Shown here: piece by piece, positions 1 through 7,552 of the stretch
Position numbering within the stretch: the stretch's first letter is position 1
Layout of the letters: each line of letters opens with the position of its first letter
NCBI RefSeq assembly: GCF_013186535.1
Contig: NZ_JABMCZ010000001.1
Location: forward strand, 1,364,001 to 1,428,000
Direction of reading: 5' to 3'
Length of the DNA stretch: 64,000 nucleotides
Origin: Nocardia terpenica
Lineage (GTDB): Bacteria > Actinomycetota > Actinomycetes > Mycobacteriales > Mycobacteriaceae
Translations under genes and position numbers: made by a program
The notes under the pieces: generated by a model
What the model was told of the DNA's origin: nothing
The model's input: the letters and a program-made list of their open reading frames with translations, nothing else
The model's database searches: none

Positions 1-65
1 GGTGTTCGCCGTGCGTACGGGTTCCAAGGGGTGTAATTGCAGTCAACCGCCCCGTCGGCACTCGG

Positions 66-71
66 TAGCCT
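66..71 (+). promoter_or_regulatory. -10 element for a leaderless dUTPase transcript
   Basis: TAGCCT fits the actinobacterial TANNNT -10 pattern and ends 8 bases before the GTG chosen for the dUTPase, so transcription would begin at or next to the start codon. No ribosome binding site is visible there. The same GGTAGCCT octamer stands before the gene at 1728. Promoter activity is inferred. Confidence 0.4.
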
Positions 72-79
72 CGGTTCGC

Positions 80-535
80 GTGACCCGCGAACCCATTCGA
101 TACCGGAAATCAGACCCCACCTGGTTCGACCTCGTCCGCATCTACGAAGGCGATGCCGGCGTGGATCTGCGCACGACTAACGACGAGGTCATCGGGCCGG
201 GGGAGCGGGTGCTCGTCGGCACTGGCATCGCGCTGGAACTCCCAATCGGAACGGTCGGGCTCATCCATCCGCGATCGGGCCTCGCCGCCAAAGCCGGCCT
301 GTCGATCGTTAATGCGCCCGGCACCATCGACGCCGGCTACCGCGGCGAGGTCAAGGTCTGCCTGATCAACCTGGATCCGCGCACCCCGATCGAGATCCGC
401 CGCGGCGACCGCATCGCGCAGCTAATCGTTCAGCGCATCGAGCTGGTCGACTTCGAATGTGTCGAGCAGCTGGAGGAAGCCGAACGTGGAACCGGCGGAT
501 TCGGCTCCAGCGGCGGGCATTCGAGCCTGGCCTAG
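80..535 (+). CDS. dut: dUTPase (dUTP diphosphatase)
   Basis: Hydrolyses dUTP to dUMP and pyrophosphate, keeping uracil out of DNA and feeding thymidylate synthesis. All five trimeric dUTPase motifs are visible: DAGVDL, PRSGLA, the GTIDAGYRGE block with the catalytic Asp, RIAQLIV, and the C-terminal RGTGGFGSSG phosphate-binding arm. The reading frame is open to the window edge, but from GTG 80 the protein is about 151 residues, the normal size, and a TAGCCT -10 lies just upstream, so a leaderless start at 80 is preferred. Phages often carry dut; together with thyX at 44 kb it suggests that this end of the window is also prophage. Confidence 0.88.
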   Translation: MTREPIRYRKSDPTWFDLVRIYEGDAGVDLRTTNDEVIGPGERVLVGTGIALELPIGTVGLIHPRSGLAAKAGLSIVNAPGTIDAGYRGEVKVCLINLDPRTPIEIRRGDRIAQLIVQRIELVDFECVEQLEEAERGTGGFGSSGGHSSLA

Positions 536-645
536 GGTCTCGATGGAAACGTCACTGTGACATGAAGATGCCGAGCTGTCGGCACTGCGAGTGGCTCGGC
601 ATCGTTCACGCGCTTCCCGTAGGCCGGTGGCCGACATGGCGCAAG

Positions 646-1185
646 TCAGATAGCAACCGGTTGCACCATCACCAGTGATGTCACACCCAACTCGCGGTGC
701 TCGCGGCGGGCCACGACTTCGAATCCCTCGCGCCGGTAGAACCGGATCGCGCGAGCGTTTGAATCCCGTACGTCCAGACCCAGCCAGCTCACACGCGCTT
801 CGATGGCCGCCCACTTGCGCGCTTCAGTGCACAATTCAGCGGCGAGGCCCTGGCCGCGAACTGTTGGGACCGCATACATGCCCCAGAGCATCGCCCAACG
901 ATCTTGCGGACCAACCGGAATCGTCAGATCCGCAGAGTCGCGATCGCAATCCACGAAAGCCCCTGCCATACCCAACCAGATTCCGCCGGCCTCACCCACG
1001 ACCAGGAGTTGGTGCCCTGGCTGCCGTGACCGTTCTATGCGCGATTCCCACTCTCCAGGTTCGAGGGCCACCGCCTGGTCGTAAGTCTCGAGGAAGGCTT
1101 CCGGCGCGTCGGTTAGTGCCTGGAGTCGAAGCGAGCGGAGCCGAAGACCGTCGCCGGACTCCGCTCTGCGAATCGTCCACATCAT
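646..1185 (-). CDS. GNAT-family N-acetyltransferase
   Basis: Predicted to transfer an acetyl group from acetyl-CoA to an unidentified amine. The 179-residue protein has the GNAT motif A in the form VRGQGLA (R-x-x-G-x-A, near residue 110), followed by the usual C-terminal part with NARAIRFYRREGF, where the Tyr is the common general acid. Its ATG overlaps the stop of the NUDIX gene upstream (ATGA, 1182-1185), so the two are translationally coupled. Substrate unknown. Base composition is lower in GC than the host genes at the right of the window. Confidence 0.85.
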   Translation of the reverse strand: MMWTIRRAESGDGLRLRSLRLQALTDAPEAFLETYDQAVALEPGEWESRIERSRQPGHQLLVVGEAGGIWLGMAGAFVDCDRDSADLTIPVGPQDRWAMLWGMYAVPTVRGQGLAAELCTEARKWAAIEARVSWLGLDVRDSNARAIRFYRREGFEVVARREHRELGVTSLVMVQPVAI

Positions 1186-1643
1186 GCGGCACCGGTTGCG
1201 AGTCGATGGTGCGGCCAGTCGAGCAGGCCAAACGATTCACCACGGCGCCACTGCTCGATCCCTGCCCTGCTGTAGGGCACAACATCGTCAGGCAATTCGT
1301 CGATGGGGAACCATGCGATCTCACTGCACTTGTGCGGCTCTGCATTGCGGGGCTCGCCGACCCAGCGTGTCGCGAGGAAGAACGTCCCGACCCGCGCAGG
1401 ACCGTCCGGCGCATGCTTGTGAACGACGGTCGCCAGCTGCATCGCGGGGCGCTCCAGCTCCAACCCGACCTCTTCATTCGCCTCGCGCATGACTGCGGCG
1501 ATGAGATCCTCACCCGGGTCGAGCTTTCCGGAGGGGAGATTCCATAGCCCATCGGCGTACCCCGTGTTGGCTCGGCGAGCCAGGAAGATCTGGTCATCGC
1601 GCACGAGCAGGAGGTGAACGTCAACGTGGTTGAGGTACGGCAC
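1182..1643 (-). CDS. NUDIX hydrolase
   Basis: Mg-dependent hydrolase of a nucleoside diphosphate linked to another group. The full NUDIX box G-x5-E-x7-REUxEExGU runs from GKLDPGE to REANEEVGLE. The frame is open further upstream to 1850, but that extension is Arg-rich and unlike the family. GTG 1643 starts the protein at the first beta strand (VPYLNHVDVHLLL), has AAGGGA six bases ahead of it, and gives about 153 residues, a normal length. First gene of a pair with the GNAT enzyme, divergent from the nucleotidyltransferase gene. Substrate unknown. Confidence 0.85.
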   Translation of the reverse strand: MPYLNHVDVHLLLVRDDQIFLARRANTGYADGLWNLPSGKLDPGEDLIAAVMREANEEVGLELERPAMQLATVVHKHAPDGPARVGTFFLATRWVGEPRNAEPHKCSEIAWFPIDELPDDVVPYSRAGIEQWRRGESFGLLDWPHHRLATGAA

Positions 1644-1715
1644 CAAGGATCCCTTCAAGGTTTCATTTGGGCGAGTCAGTTTCGTGTAACACGGTGATCT
1701 GCGACGTTGTGACGG

Positions 1716-1721
1716 TAGCCT
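1716..1721 (+). promoter_or_regulatory. -10 element for a leaderless transcript
   Basis: TAGCCT, within GGTAGCCT, ends 6 bases before GTG 1728. It matches TANNNT, and the distance fits a transcript that begins at the start codon. It is the same octamer as the one before the dUTPase gene. Inferred from sequence only. Confidence 0.4.
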
Positions 1722-1727
1722 GCCCCT

Positions 1728-2336
1728 GTGACAGACGCGAAGGTGTTCGACCTGGATGCGATCGTGGCCTCGGGTTGGGCCGAACCAAACGACTTTCCGG
1801 CCGCGGAATGGGCTCGGGCACAGGCATTCTGGCAGGCGCGCCGCGCCCATGACGCGCGATTGCTCGCCACCCGAACGAAGGCGTCAGACCTCATCCGAGA
1901 ATGGACCGGCCGCGAGCCCCGCGATGTCGGATCGTTCGGACTGCGCTGCAATCTCGAGACCAGCGACCTCGATCTTGCTATCGGCTGGCCGGTCGACGAG
2001 CGCGAGCAGCTGCGCTCCGTCATCGACCGGCACGCGAAGTTCAAGGGTGAGCGTTTCACCAGCACCTCGACGACCCGGTTGGTGTACGTGTTTTCCGTCG
2101 ATGAGGTCGAGGTCGACCTGAGCGTGCAGACCGAGGAGGACTTCGCGGTTGCATGCCGGATGCTCGACGACATCGAGGCGACCATGACCGACCCTGAGCG
2201 GATCGCGCACACCTGGGTGAAGCATCTGCTTCGGGATACGGGCCGGTTGGAGGAGTACGCGGCCTGGAAGCTCACCACCTATGCGCGGTTCTGCCCTGAG
2301 TTCAACTGGGTACCGATTCCCGAGGCCGCCAGCTAG
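1728..2336 (+). CDS. Nucleotidyltransferase-fold protein
   Basis: The 202-residue protein carries the signature of the polymerase-beta-like nucleotidyltransferase fold: DVGSFG at residues 66-71, then TSDLDLAIG with two metal-binding Asp residues (80 and 82), and a third carboxylate in VEVDLSV (Asp130). All catalytic positions are present, so it is probably an active NMP transferase, but its target (small molecule, tRNA or protein) cannot be told. GTG start with TAGCCT six bases upstream and no ribosome binding site, hence probably leaderless. Its stop overlaps the stop of the convergent radical SAM gene. Confidence 0.65.
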   Translation: MTDAKVFDLDAIVASGWAEPNDFPAAEWARAQAFWQARRAHDARLLATRTKASDLIREWTGREPRDVGSFGLRCNLETSDLDLAIGWPVDEREQLRSVIDRHAKFKGERFTSTSTTRLVYVFSVDEVEVDLSVQTEEDFAVACRMLDDIEATMTDPERIAHTWVKHLLRDTGRLEEYAAWKLTTYARFCPEFNWVPIPEAAS

Positions 2337-4474
2337 GTTCCGCATGGATCGGCTGCGTTGATCAGTTCCCATCCGCTGCGGTCGGTCCATCGGTCGAACT
2401 CGACGTCGAGGAGTTGCCGGTCATCGGGAGGCAGGATCTGTCGCAGGCCGGCAACGGTTTTCGTCATACGTTCGGCCAGTGGTTCCAAGCGTGCGTCCAT
2501 CATTTTGGTGAGGATGGTTGCCAATCCGTCGAGGTCGGTGCTGTCCGGCGACCACACGTCGAGAGTGTCGAGCATGTCGCTGAAGAGTTCGAATGCCGCG
2601 TCTTTGATGACTCCTCGTGCTCCTCTTGCCGCAGCGCGAGGGTGGCCGTCGAGGATCTTTTCCAGCGACTTGAGGGTGTAGTCGAGGGCGAAATGCCGGT
2701 CGACCCAGAGCTGTGCGTGCTGGGACAGGACGCCGATTCGGCGATCCGCGAATTGGGCGTCGAGGCGTCCCATCGACGGTCGGGCCGCGCCGGCGAGTCC
2801 GGCGGCCTGGACCTGTTTGGTGTACGCGGCGCCGATTAGGCATTCCATCGAGACGAGCATGTAGGAGATGCCGGTGTAGAAGGGTCGGCCGGTGGTGTGC
2901 TCGGCGACGAAGGATTCGTCTCGGACGCCGTCGATGATGTCCTCGATCGGCATGTGGGGCAGTGGCTTCAGGATGAGGTCAGTGCGGGATTGAAAGTGGT
3001 AGGTGCTTCGCAGTTCGGCTTCGGTCATGAGGTGGTCGAAGGTGATGTAAGTGAATCTGGTCGGCACGCCGAGCGCGGACAGGGTTCTGATCGCCAGGGC
3101 ATTCTGCTCACCGGTGGTCTCCTTGTTGAACCTGGTGAGGATCGACGTCACGCCCGATTCGACGCCGAACAAGCAGCGCCGAAGTCCCTTCTCGCACAAC
3201 GATCTCCACATTTGCGCGCGTTCGAGATGCCAGGCCCGGTCGGTATCGGTGCGCACGACCTGGTCGACTCGGCAGGAGGTTTCCCAGGCGAAGCGTTGCT
3301 GGTGGAGGACCTCGGCGACGTTGAGGGCGCGATCGACAGCGTCCGGGCCGCGGCCAACGAATTCTTCATCGACCAGATAGAGCGTCCTCGCGATTTGGGG
3401 ATATCGGTCGAATACATCGCCCATGGCCGACACGATCATTGGCAGTTGCTCCGGTGGGACGCCGGACCACTTTCCTTTGTGGCCGCGGGGGCAGAAGGAG
3501 CAGTAGTTGGTGCAGCCGCGGGAGGACTCGAGTTGCGCGACGCCCAGGTTTTCGAAAGTCGGTGCCAGAAGGTCGAGTTCGGGGAAGATGTCGGTGCTGG
3601 TCCGGTTGGGGACGGTCGCGGATTTGCGGTAGCGGCCGATGGCCAGAGTTCCTTCTCCACGTGCGGCGCCGACGTAGCCGATGCCGCGGATCTCGCTGAA
3701 GCCGATGTCACGATTCCAGAATGCGAGCGTGTCGGCGATCGTGGGTTCGCCGGCGCCGCGGGCGATCAGCAACCACGGCCAGCGTTCCAGCAGGAGGTGT
3801 TCGTTGCGGGCCGTGAGGCTGCCTCCGGCGATGACCAGCGGCCGATCGTGAAGTGACTCGATGTCCTCGAGCAGATTCACGAGGAGGTCATGTTGGCCGA
3901 ATGTCGCTGAGATGCCGAGGATGTCGGGTCTGCGCGTATGGACCGCCTCGATGATGTCGTCGAGGGTGACGCCCAGCTGCATGTCCATCAACGTGGTGTG
4001 GCCTGTGAGGGTGGCGCGGGCCGCGCGGGCGAGATCGCTGATGGCCAAGGGAAACCGGGGCAGCGGGAAGTACTCCGGATGGTAGAGAGCCGTCAGTAGC
4101 ACGGCAGGGCGAGCGAATCGGTGTTCCGCTGCTTCGTTCAGATTCGCGTTGCTGATCCAGGAGTCGCCTTCCTCGAACACGATTCCGTCACGCGCCCAGG
4201 TGGGCCAGTCGCGGTCGGAAAGCGGCTGACCGGACAGTTCGGCGATTGTCCAGGTGGCGTGGTCTTCATGTTCGACCAGGAGGAGGCGGCGGTCGAGCGT
4301 GCCGGTGACGACGACGCGTGCGGGCATCGTGGTCGCGAGCATGTCTCGCAGCCGGTTGGGCTCGGTGAGGTGGAGGTCTGTGAGAAGCTTTGCGGTCGTA
4401 GTGGTGTCACCGTTGGCGAGAGCGACCGCACGGAGGATGCGGTAGGTGACGGGGTCGGTGTGATGCATGGGCAT
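2333..4474 (-). CDS. B12-binding-domain radical SAM protein
   Basis: A 713-residue enzyme. Residues about 180-290 look like a cobalamin-binding domain (LGVTLDDIIEAV, DILGIS, VIAGGSLTA), without an obvious DxHxxG histidine motif. The radical SAM core follows with the cluster motif CTNYCSFC (C-x3-C-x2-C) near residue 325, and a long C-terminal helical region is unassigned. Such enzymes do methylations or ring rearrangements in small-molecule or RNA modification; the substrate is unknown. It is the last gene of a five-gene minus-strand operon (7403 to 2333), about 100 bases after the EEP gene. Two ATGs lie at the start (4474 and 4468) and neither has a clear ribosome binding site. Confidence 0.75.
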   Translation of the reverse strand: MPMHHTDPVTYRILRAVALANGDTTTTAKLLTDLHLTEPNRLRDMLATTMPARVVVTGTLDRRLLLVEHEDHATWTIAELSGQPLSDRDWPTWARDGIVFEEGDSWISNANLNEAAEHRFARPAVLLTALYHPEYFPLPRFPLAISDLARAARATLTGHTTLMDMQLGVTLDDIIEAVHTRRPDILGISATFGQHDLLVNLLEDIESLHDRPLVIAGGSLTARNEHLLLERWPWLLIARGAGEPTIADTLAFWNRDIGFSEIRGIGYVGAARGEGTLAIGRYRKSATVPNRTSTDIFPELDLLAPTFENLGVAQLESSRGCTNYCSFCPRGHKGKWSGVPPEQLPMIVSAMGDVFDRYPQIARTLYLVDEEFVGRGPDAVDRALNVAEVLHQQRFAWETSCRVDQVVRTDTDRAWHLERAQMWRSLCEKGLRRCLFGVESGVTSILTRFNKETTGEQNALAIRTLSALGVPTRFTYITFDHLMTEAELRSTYHFQSRTDLILKPLPHMPIEDIIDGVRDESFVAEHTTGRPFYTGISYMLVSMECLIGAAYTKQVQAAGLAGAARPSMGRLDAQFADRRIGVLSQHAQLWVDRHFALDYTLKSLEKILDGHPRAAARGARGVIKDAAFELFSDMLDTLDVWSPDSTDLDGLATILTKMMDARLEPLAERMTKTVAGLRQILPPDDRQLLDVEFDRWTDRSGWELINAADPCGT

Positions 4475-4573
4475 GCCGTTCTGGGCGGGGTGTCCGACCG
4501 GTTTTCGGCAGCACTGGGCCGCAGCGCGAGCCGATCTGGGGTCGGGCGCTGAAGGGTGTTGGTAGGGAATGGG

Positions 4574-5356
4574 TTACATACGCAGGGTCAGGATCATCGC
4601 GGCGTGGTCGCTGATGCCGTCAAGCCGTGGCTGGTGCTCGTAATAGCAGTCGGAGACGAGGTCGCGATGCTCGGTGCTGATGAAGGTGTGGTCGAACCGA
4701 TATCCATTGCGGCTGCCGTTCTTAGCCGGCCGGCCAAACCATGAATGGTCGACCAGGTCCGGGTGGCGGAGCCGGAACGCATCGGTGAAGCCATTGGCGG
4801 CGAAGGATCGGTAGAAGTCGTATTCCCACGTGCCGAACACTTTGTAGTGCGGTGTGTGCCCTGGCTCGACCACATTGAGGTCGCCGGTGATGACACAGGG
4901 GCCGACCTCAACCTGCTCGGCTAGTTGCGGAAGGGTCGCGGCAACCGCCTCCTGGAATGCCCGTTTTGCGACGTTTCGTGCTTCCTTCGGCCCGCGTGAA
5001 GGGACATACAGTCCTGCGACGGAGAAGCAGGACCCCGTGGACGGCTTGATGCCAGCGAACACGAATCGGTTGGGCATCACTGTGATTGCGGCCTCGATCG
5101 GTTCGACCACTCCGCGCGCGGCCAGTAGCACCCGGTAGTTGTCGTCTCCCGGCTTCGACAGATGCACGCTGTAGCCCGCTTCCTCGAGCAGGCGGGCAGT
5201 GACATCTCCAGCGCGCCCGGCGGACACCTCGGTGAGGACCACGACGTCGGCCGCGTACTCGGAAAGCCACGCCACCTGGTGGTGTGCGCGGACCTCGCTG
5301 GCGCGCTGGACGTTCAGCGTCATCAAGCGGATCTCGGATTCGCTGCTGATCGTCAT
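4574..5356 (-). CDS. Endonuclease/exonuclease/phosphatase (EEP) family protein
   Basis: A metal-dependent phosphoesterase of the DNase I/EEP fold, about 260 residues. Motifs in order: LNVQRA near the N-terminus, VVLTEVS (metal-binding Glu), GDLNVVEPG, FDHTFIS and the terminal ISDHAAM with the catalytic Asp-His pair. The set is complete, so activity is expected; whether on DNA, RNA or a phospho-compound is unknown. ATG 5356 was chosen because it overlaps the stop of the aldo/keto reductase gene (ATGA) and has AGGAGAG just upstream; the longer frame adds a low-complexity Arg-rich leader. Confidence 0.8.
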   Translation of the reverse strand: MTISSESEIRLMTLNVQRASEVRAHHQVAWLSEYAADVVVLTEVSAGRAGDVTARLLEEAGYSVHLSKPGDDNYRVLLAARGVVEPIEAAITVMPNRFVFAGIKPSTGSCFSVAGLYVPSRGPKEARNVAKRAFQEAVAATLPQLAEQVEVGPCVITGDLNVVEPGHTPHYKVFGTWEYDFYRSFAANGFTDAFRLRHPDLVDHSWFGRPAKNGSRNGYRFDHTFISTEHRDLVSDCYYEHQPRLDGISDHAAMILTLRM

Positions 5357-6432
5357 TGCTGCTCTCCTGTTGATACCTCGTCCACGAATACCTCGCCGTC
5401 GGCGTCGAGCTGCTTTTGGACGTCGGCCATGATCGCGCGAACCTGCTCGAGGATCTCGTCGCCGGGCCGTTCTCCCAAGCAATCAATATTGGCCTGTACT
5501 TGCTGCGGATCGCTGAAACCGACGAGTACCGCCGCGTTGTCCGAGCGCATCAGGCAGGACCAGAGAGCTATCCGGACGAGATCGTTCGACTCGGGGCCGA
5601 CGAGCGCGCGCACCTGGTCCAGGCCGGCCTCGATCACCCGCACCGCGTCGCCGGTGAACCAGCGTTTGCGGGCACGGTGATCCTGCGGCCCGAATGTACG
5701 GGGCTCGGCTGTGGTGTACGCGCCTGTCAGCAGGCCCTGCGATAGCGGCTTGTTGATCAGGACGCCGCAGCCGTGGTCCTCAGCGAAAGTGAAGATGCTG
5801 TTTGATCGGGTCTGGGGTGTCAGCAGGTTGTCACGAACTGCGAGGACCTGGGGTCGGATGCGGTCGAACAGCTCCCGGAATCGGGCTTCTTTGTTGGCTT
5901 TCGGCCCGGTCGACAGCCTGTCGGGTGCGTAGCGGTGCGGCCCTCGCATCCCGATCGCGCGGATCAGGCCCTCCGTGCGGAAGTTGTTCATCATTTCGAT
6001 GGCCAGCTCCAAGCGCTCGTCATCGGGGCCGAATTCGCTGTGGTGGAAGAAGTACACGTCCAGCCAGTCGGTGTTCAGGTTGTCCAGGGTTTGTTCGAGT
6101 TGGCGGCGCATGTGGCCAGGGTCGTAGCCGTGGGCCGCGGTTCCGGCGAAGTAGCCGACTTTCGACACCAGCTGGATGCGCTCGCGCTGCACCAGCGGGA
6201 CCAGCTGCCCGAGAAGGCGTTCCGAGCGGCCGTGTCCGTAAACGTCCGCGGTGTCGAAAAGGGTGACGCCAGATTCCCACGCACGCTCAAGCCCAGCGAT
6301 GGCAGCCGACTCGTCAACTGGTCCCCAGCCCATCGGCAGGCCCAAGTTGGTGTCCGGCCCGCCGATCGCCCAGCAGCCGATTCCAAGTCCGGAAACCTCG
6401 ATCCCGGAGCTTCCCAGTGTTCGCGTGATCAT
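5353..6432 (-). CDS. Aldo/keto reductase
   Basis: NAD(P)H-dependent reductase of carbonyl compounds, a cytosolic TIM barrel of 359 residues. The catalytic tetrad is visible: Asp and Tyr in FDTADVYGHGRSE, Lys in LVSKVGYF, and His in YFFHHSEF. The C-terminal part contains the usual NADPH-binding segment with VGFSDPQQVQANI. It resembles the YghZ/PdxI-like branch more than the short 2,5-diketogluconate reductases. The stop overlaps the EEP start by four bases and the start lies 24 bases after the upstream resolvase-like gene, so all are one operon. Natural substrate unknown. Confidence 0.88.
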   Translation of the reverse strand: MITRTLGSSGIEVSGLGIGCWAIGGPDTNLGLPMGWGPVDESAAIAGLERAWESGVTLFDTADVYGHGRSERLLGQLVPLVQRERIQLVSKVGYFAGTAAHGYDPGHMRRQLEQTLDNLNTDWLDVYFFHHSEFGPDDERLELAIEMMNNFRTEGLIRAIGMRGPHRYAPDRLSTGPKANKEARFRELFDRIRPQVLAVRDNLLTPQTRSNSIFTFAEDHGCGVLINKPLSQGLLTGAYTTAEPRTFGPQDHRARKRWFTGDAVRVIEAGLDQVRALVGPESNDLVRIALWSCLMRSDNAAVLVGFSDPQQVQANIDCLGERPGDEILEQVRAIMADVQKQLDADGEVFVDEVSTGEQQ

Positions 6433-6456
6433 CTTCTTGCCTCTATTCGTTGGATT

Positions 6457-7059
6457 TCACACTCGCCGGAGCCCGTCGAGGACGTCGAGCAAGGTCTGTA
6501 GGTCGGCGCCGGGGGATAGGTCGGGTTCGGTGTCGGCGACTTCGAACTTGAGGCCGCGGTCCGCCGCTCGTTGCCGTGGACTGAGGGTCGCCGGCTTGAC
6601 CCTCCCTGCACCGACGAGCGTCTTCAGCGCGGCGGCTTTCCGCGAGCAATGCATGGCTCGGCAGGTGATGTGTACCTGCATAGTTCGGTGAGCGTCCTTC
6701 ACCGTCATCTCTTCGCACGGGTCGCTGTGGAGAGGCAGCGCGCGTGCCCAGGTTTCTTCGGGGAACACGGTGATCAGGTCGCACAGGTCGCAGACAAGGC
6801 CCGGCTGGTTGTCGACATGTTCCAGGTCGGGAACGATCACCGCGGCGGCATCCAATCCCGCGGCGATACCGAGTACGTGTCGAAGCGGCTCCGGCACCGA
6901 CTGCGGCCACAGCCGCACGATGTAGATCAGCTGATAGCCCATTCGTCGCGCCAGAAGCGCGATCTCGTTGGCATGCCTGTCCAGGTGGTGACCGGCCACA
7001 TCGCCGCGGATGTAGCCAACTGCCTTGGGCCTCCGCGGTTTCGGCCCGGTAGCCGTCAT
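6457..7059 (-). CDS. Resolvase-fold protein without catalytic serine (1)
   Basis: A 200-residue protein whose first 110 residues read like the N-terminal catalytic domain of a serine recombinase: VGYIRGDVAG at the first strand, a helix with a regularly placed Arg (LLARRMGY), a second strand LIYIV and the strand AAAVIVPDLEHVD. The catalytic Ser expected in the Y-x-R-x-S motif is absent (IRGDVAG), so it is unlikely to cut DNA. The C-terminal half is unassigned and contains a few Cys and His residues. Its ATG overlaps the stop of the neighbouring paralogue. Role unknown; a regulatory or scaffold role is only a guess. Confidence 0.5.
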   Translation of the reverse strand: MTATGPKPRRPKAVGYIRGDVAGHHLDRHANEIALLARRMGYQLIYIVRLWPQSVPEPLRHVLGIAAGLDAAAVIVPDLEHVDNQPGLVCDLCDLITVFPEETWARALPLHSDPCEEMTVKDAHRTMQVHITCRAMHCSRKAAALKTLVGAGRVKPATLSPRQRAADRGLKFEVADTEPDLSPGADLQTLLDVLDGLRRV

Positions 7060-7403
7060 CGCTGCGTCTCGTTCAGGTCGGGCACGTCGCCGGTTGCCCT
7101 GCGCGCGTAGGTGCCTTCCGGGTCGACGGTGACCACATCGGCGATCTGCACGATCTCGACGGGAATCCGCTGACCTTCGAAATGTTGTGGCCCGGGGACG
7201 AATACCGCTTCCGCCCCAACCTTGCGAACCGTCTCCACGAGCTTCTCGATCGGCTGGTCCTGGCGGTTGCTGAACGCCACAGTCTTGGCGAGCTTGTAGC
7301 CCAAACGCGCTGCGCGGTTACGCATTCGGGTTTCATCCCATTGCTGGTGTTGTCCGCTGATGTCGGTGCGGAGATACCCCACAGCGGTTGGTGTGTCCCT
7401 CAT
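7056..7403 (-). CDS. Resolvase-fold protein without catalytic serine (2)
   Basis: A 115-residue protein with the same layout as the next gene: VGYLRTDISG at the first strand, a helix ending RAARLGY, then VGAEAVFVPGPQHFEG. Here the motif is YLRTDISG; a Ser is present but three residues later than in active serine recombinases, and the usual downstream Arg residues are not evident. AGAGGGGC lies a few bases before the ATG. First gene of the minus-strand operon and divergent from the regulator at 7553, with 149 bases between them, which places the shared promoters there. Confidence 0.5.
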   Translation of the reverse strand: MRDTPTAVGYLRTDISGQHQQWDETRMRNRAARLGYKLAKTVAFSNRQDQPIEKLVETVRKVGAEAVFVPGPQHFEGQRIPVEIVQIADVVTVDPEGTYARRATGDVPDLNETQR

Positions 7404-7552
7404 TGTTGCCCCTCTTGTGCGGGCTGGGCGGCCTGCCTACCCCCAGCCAGGATTATTTGAGTGTGGAAGGTGTGACCTGCGACGAGTAAGTTCTTTGGGG
7501 GTGTTGAAGAGGTGTTGAATCTGCCGGCCGCGAGATCTGAACAGGTGGTGTG

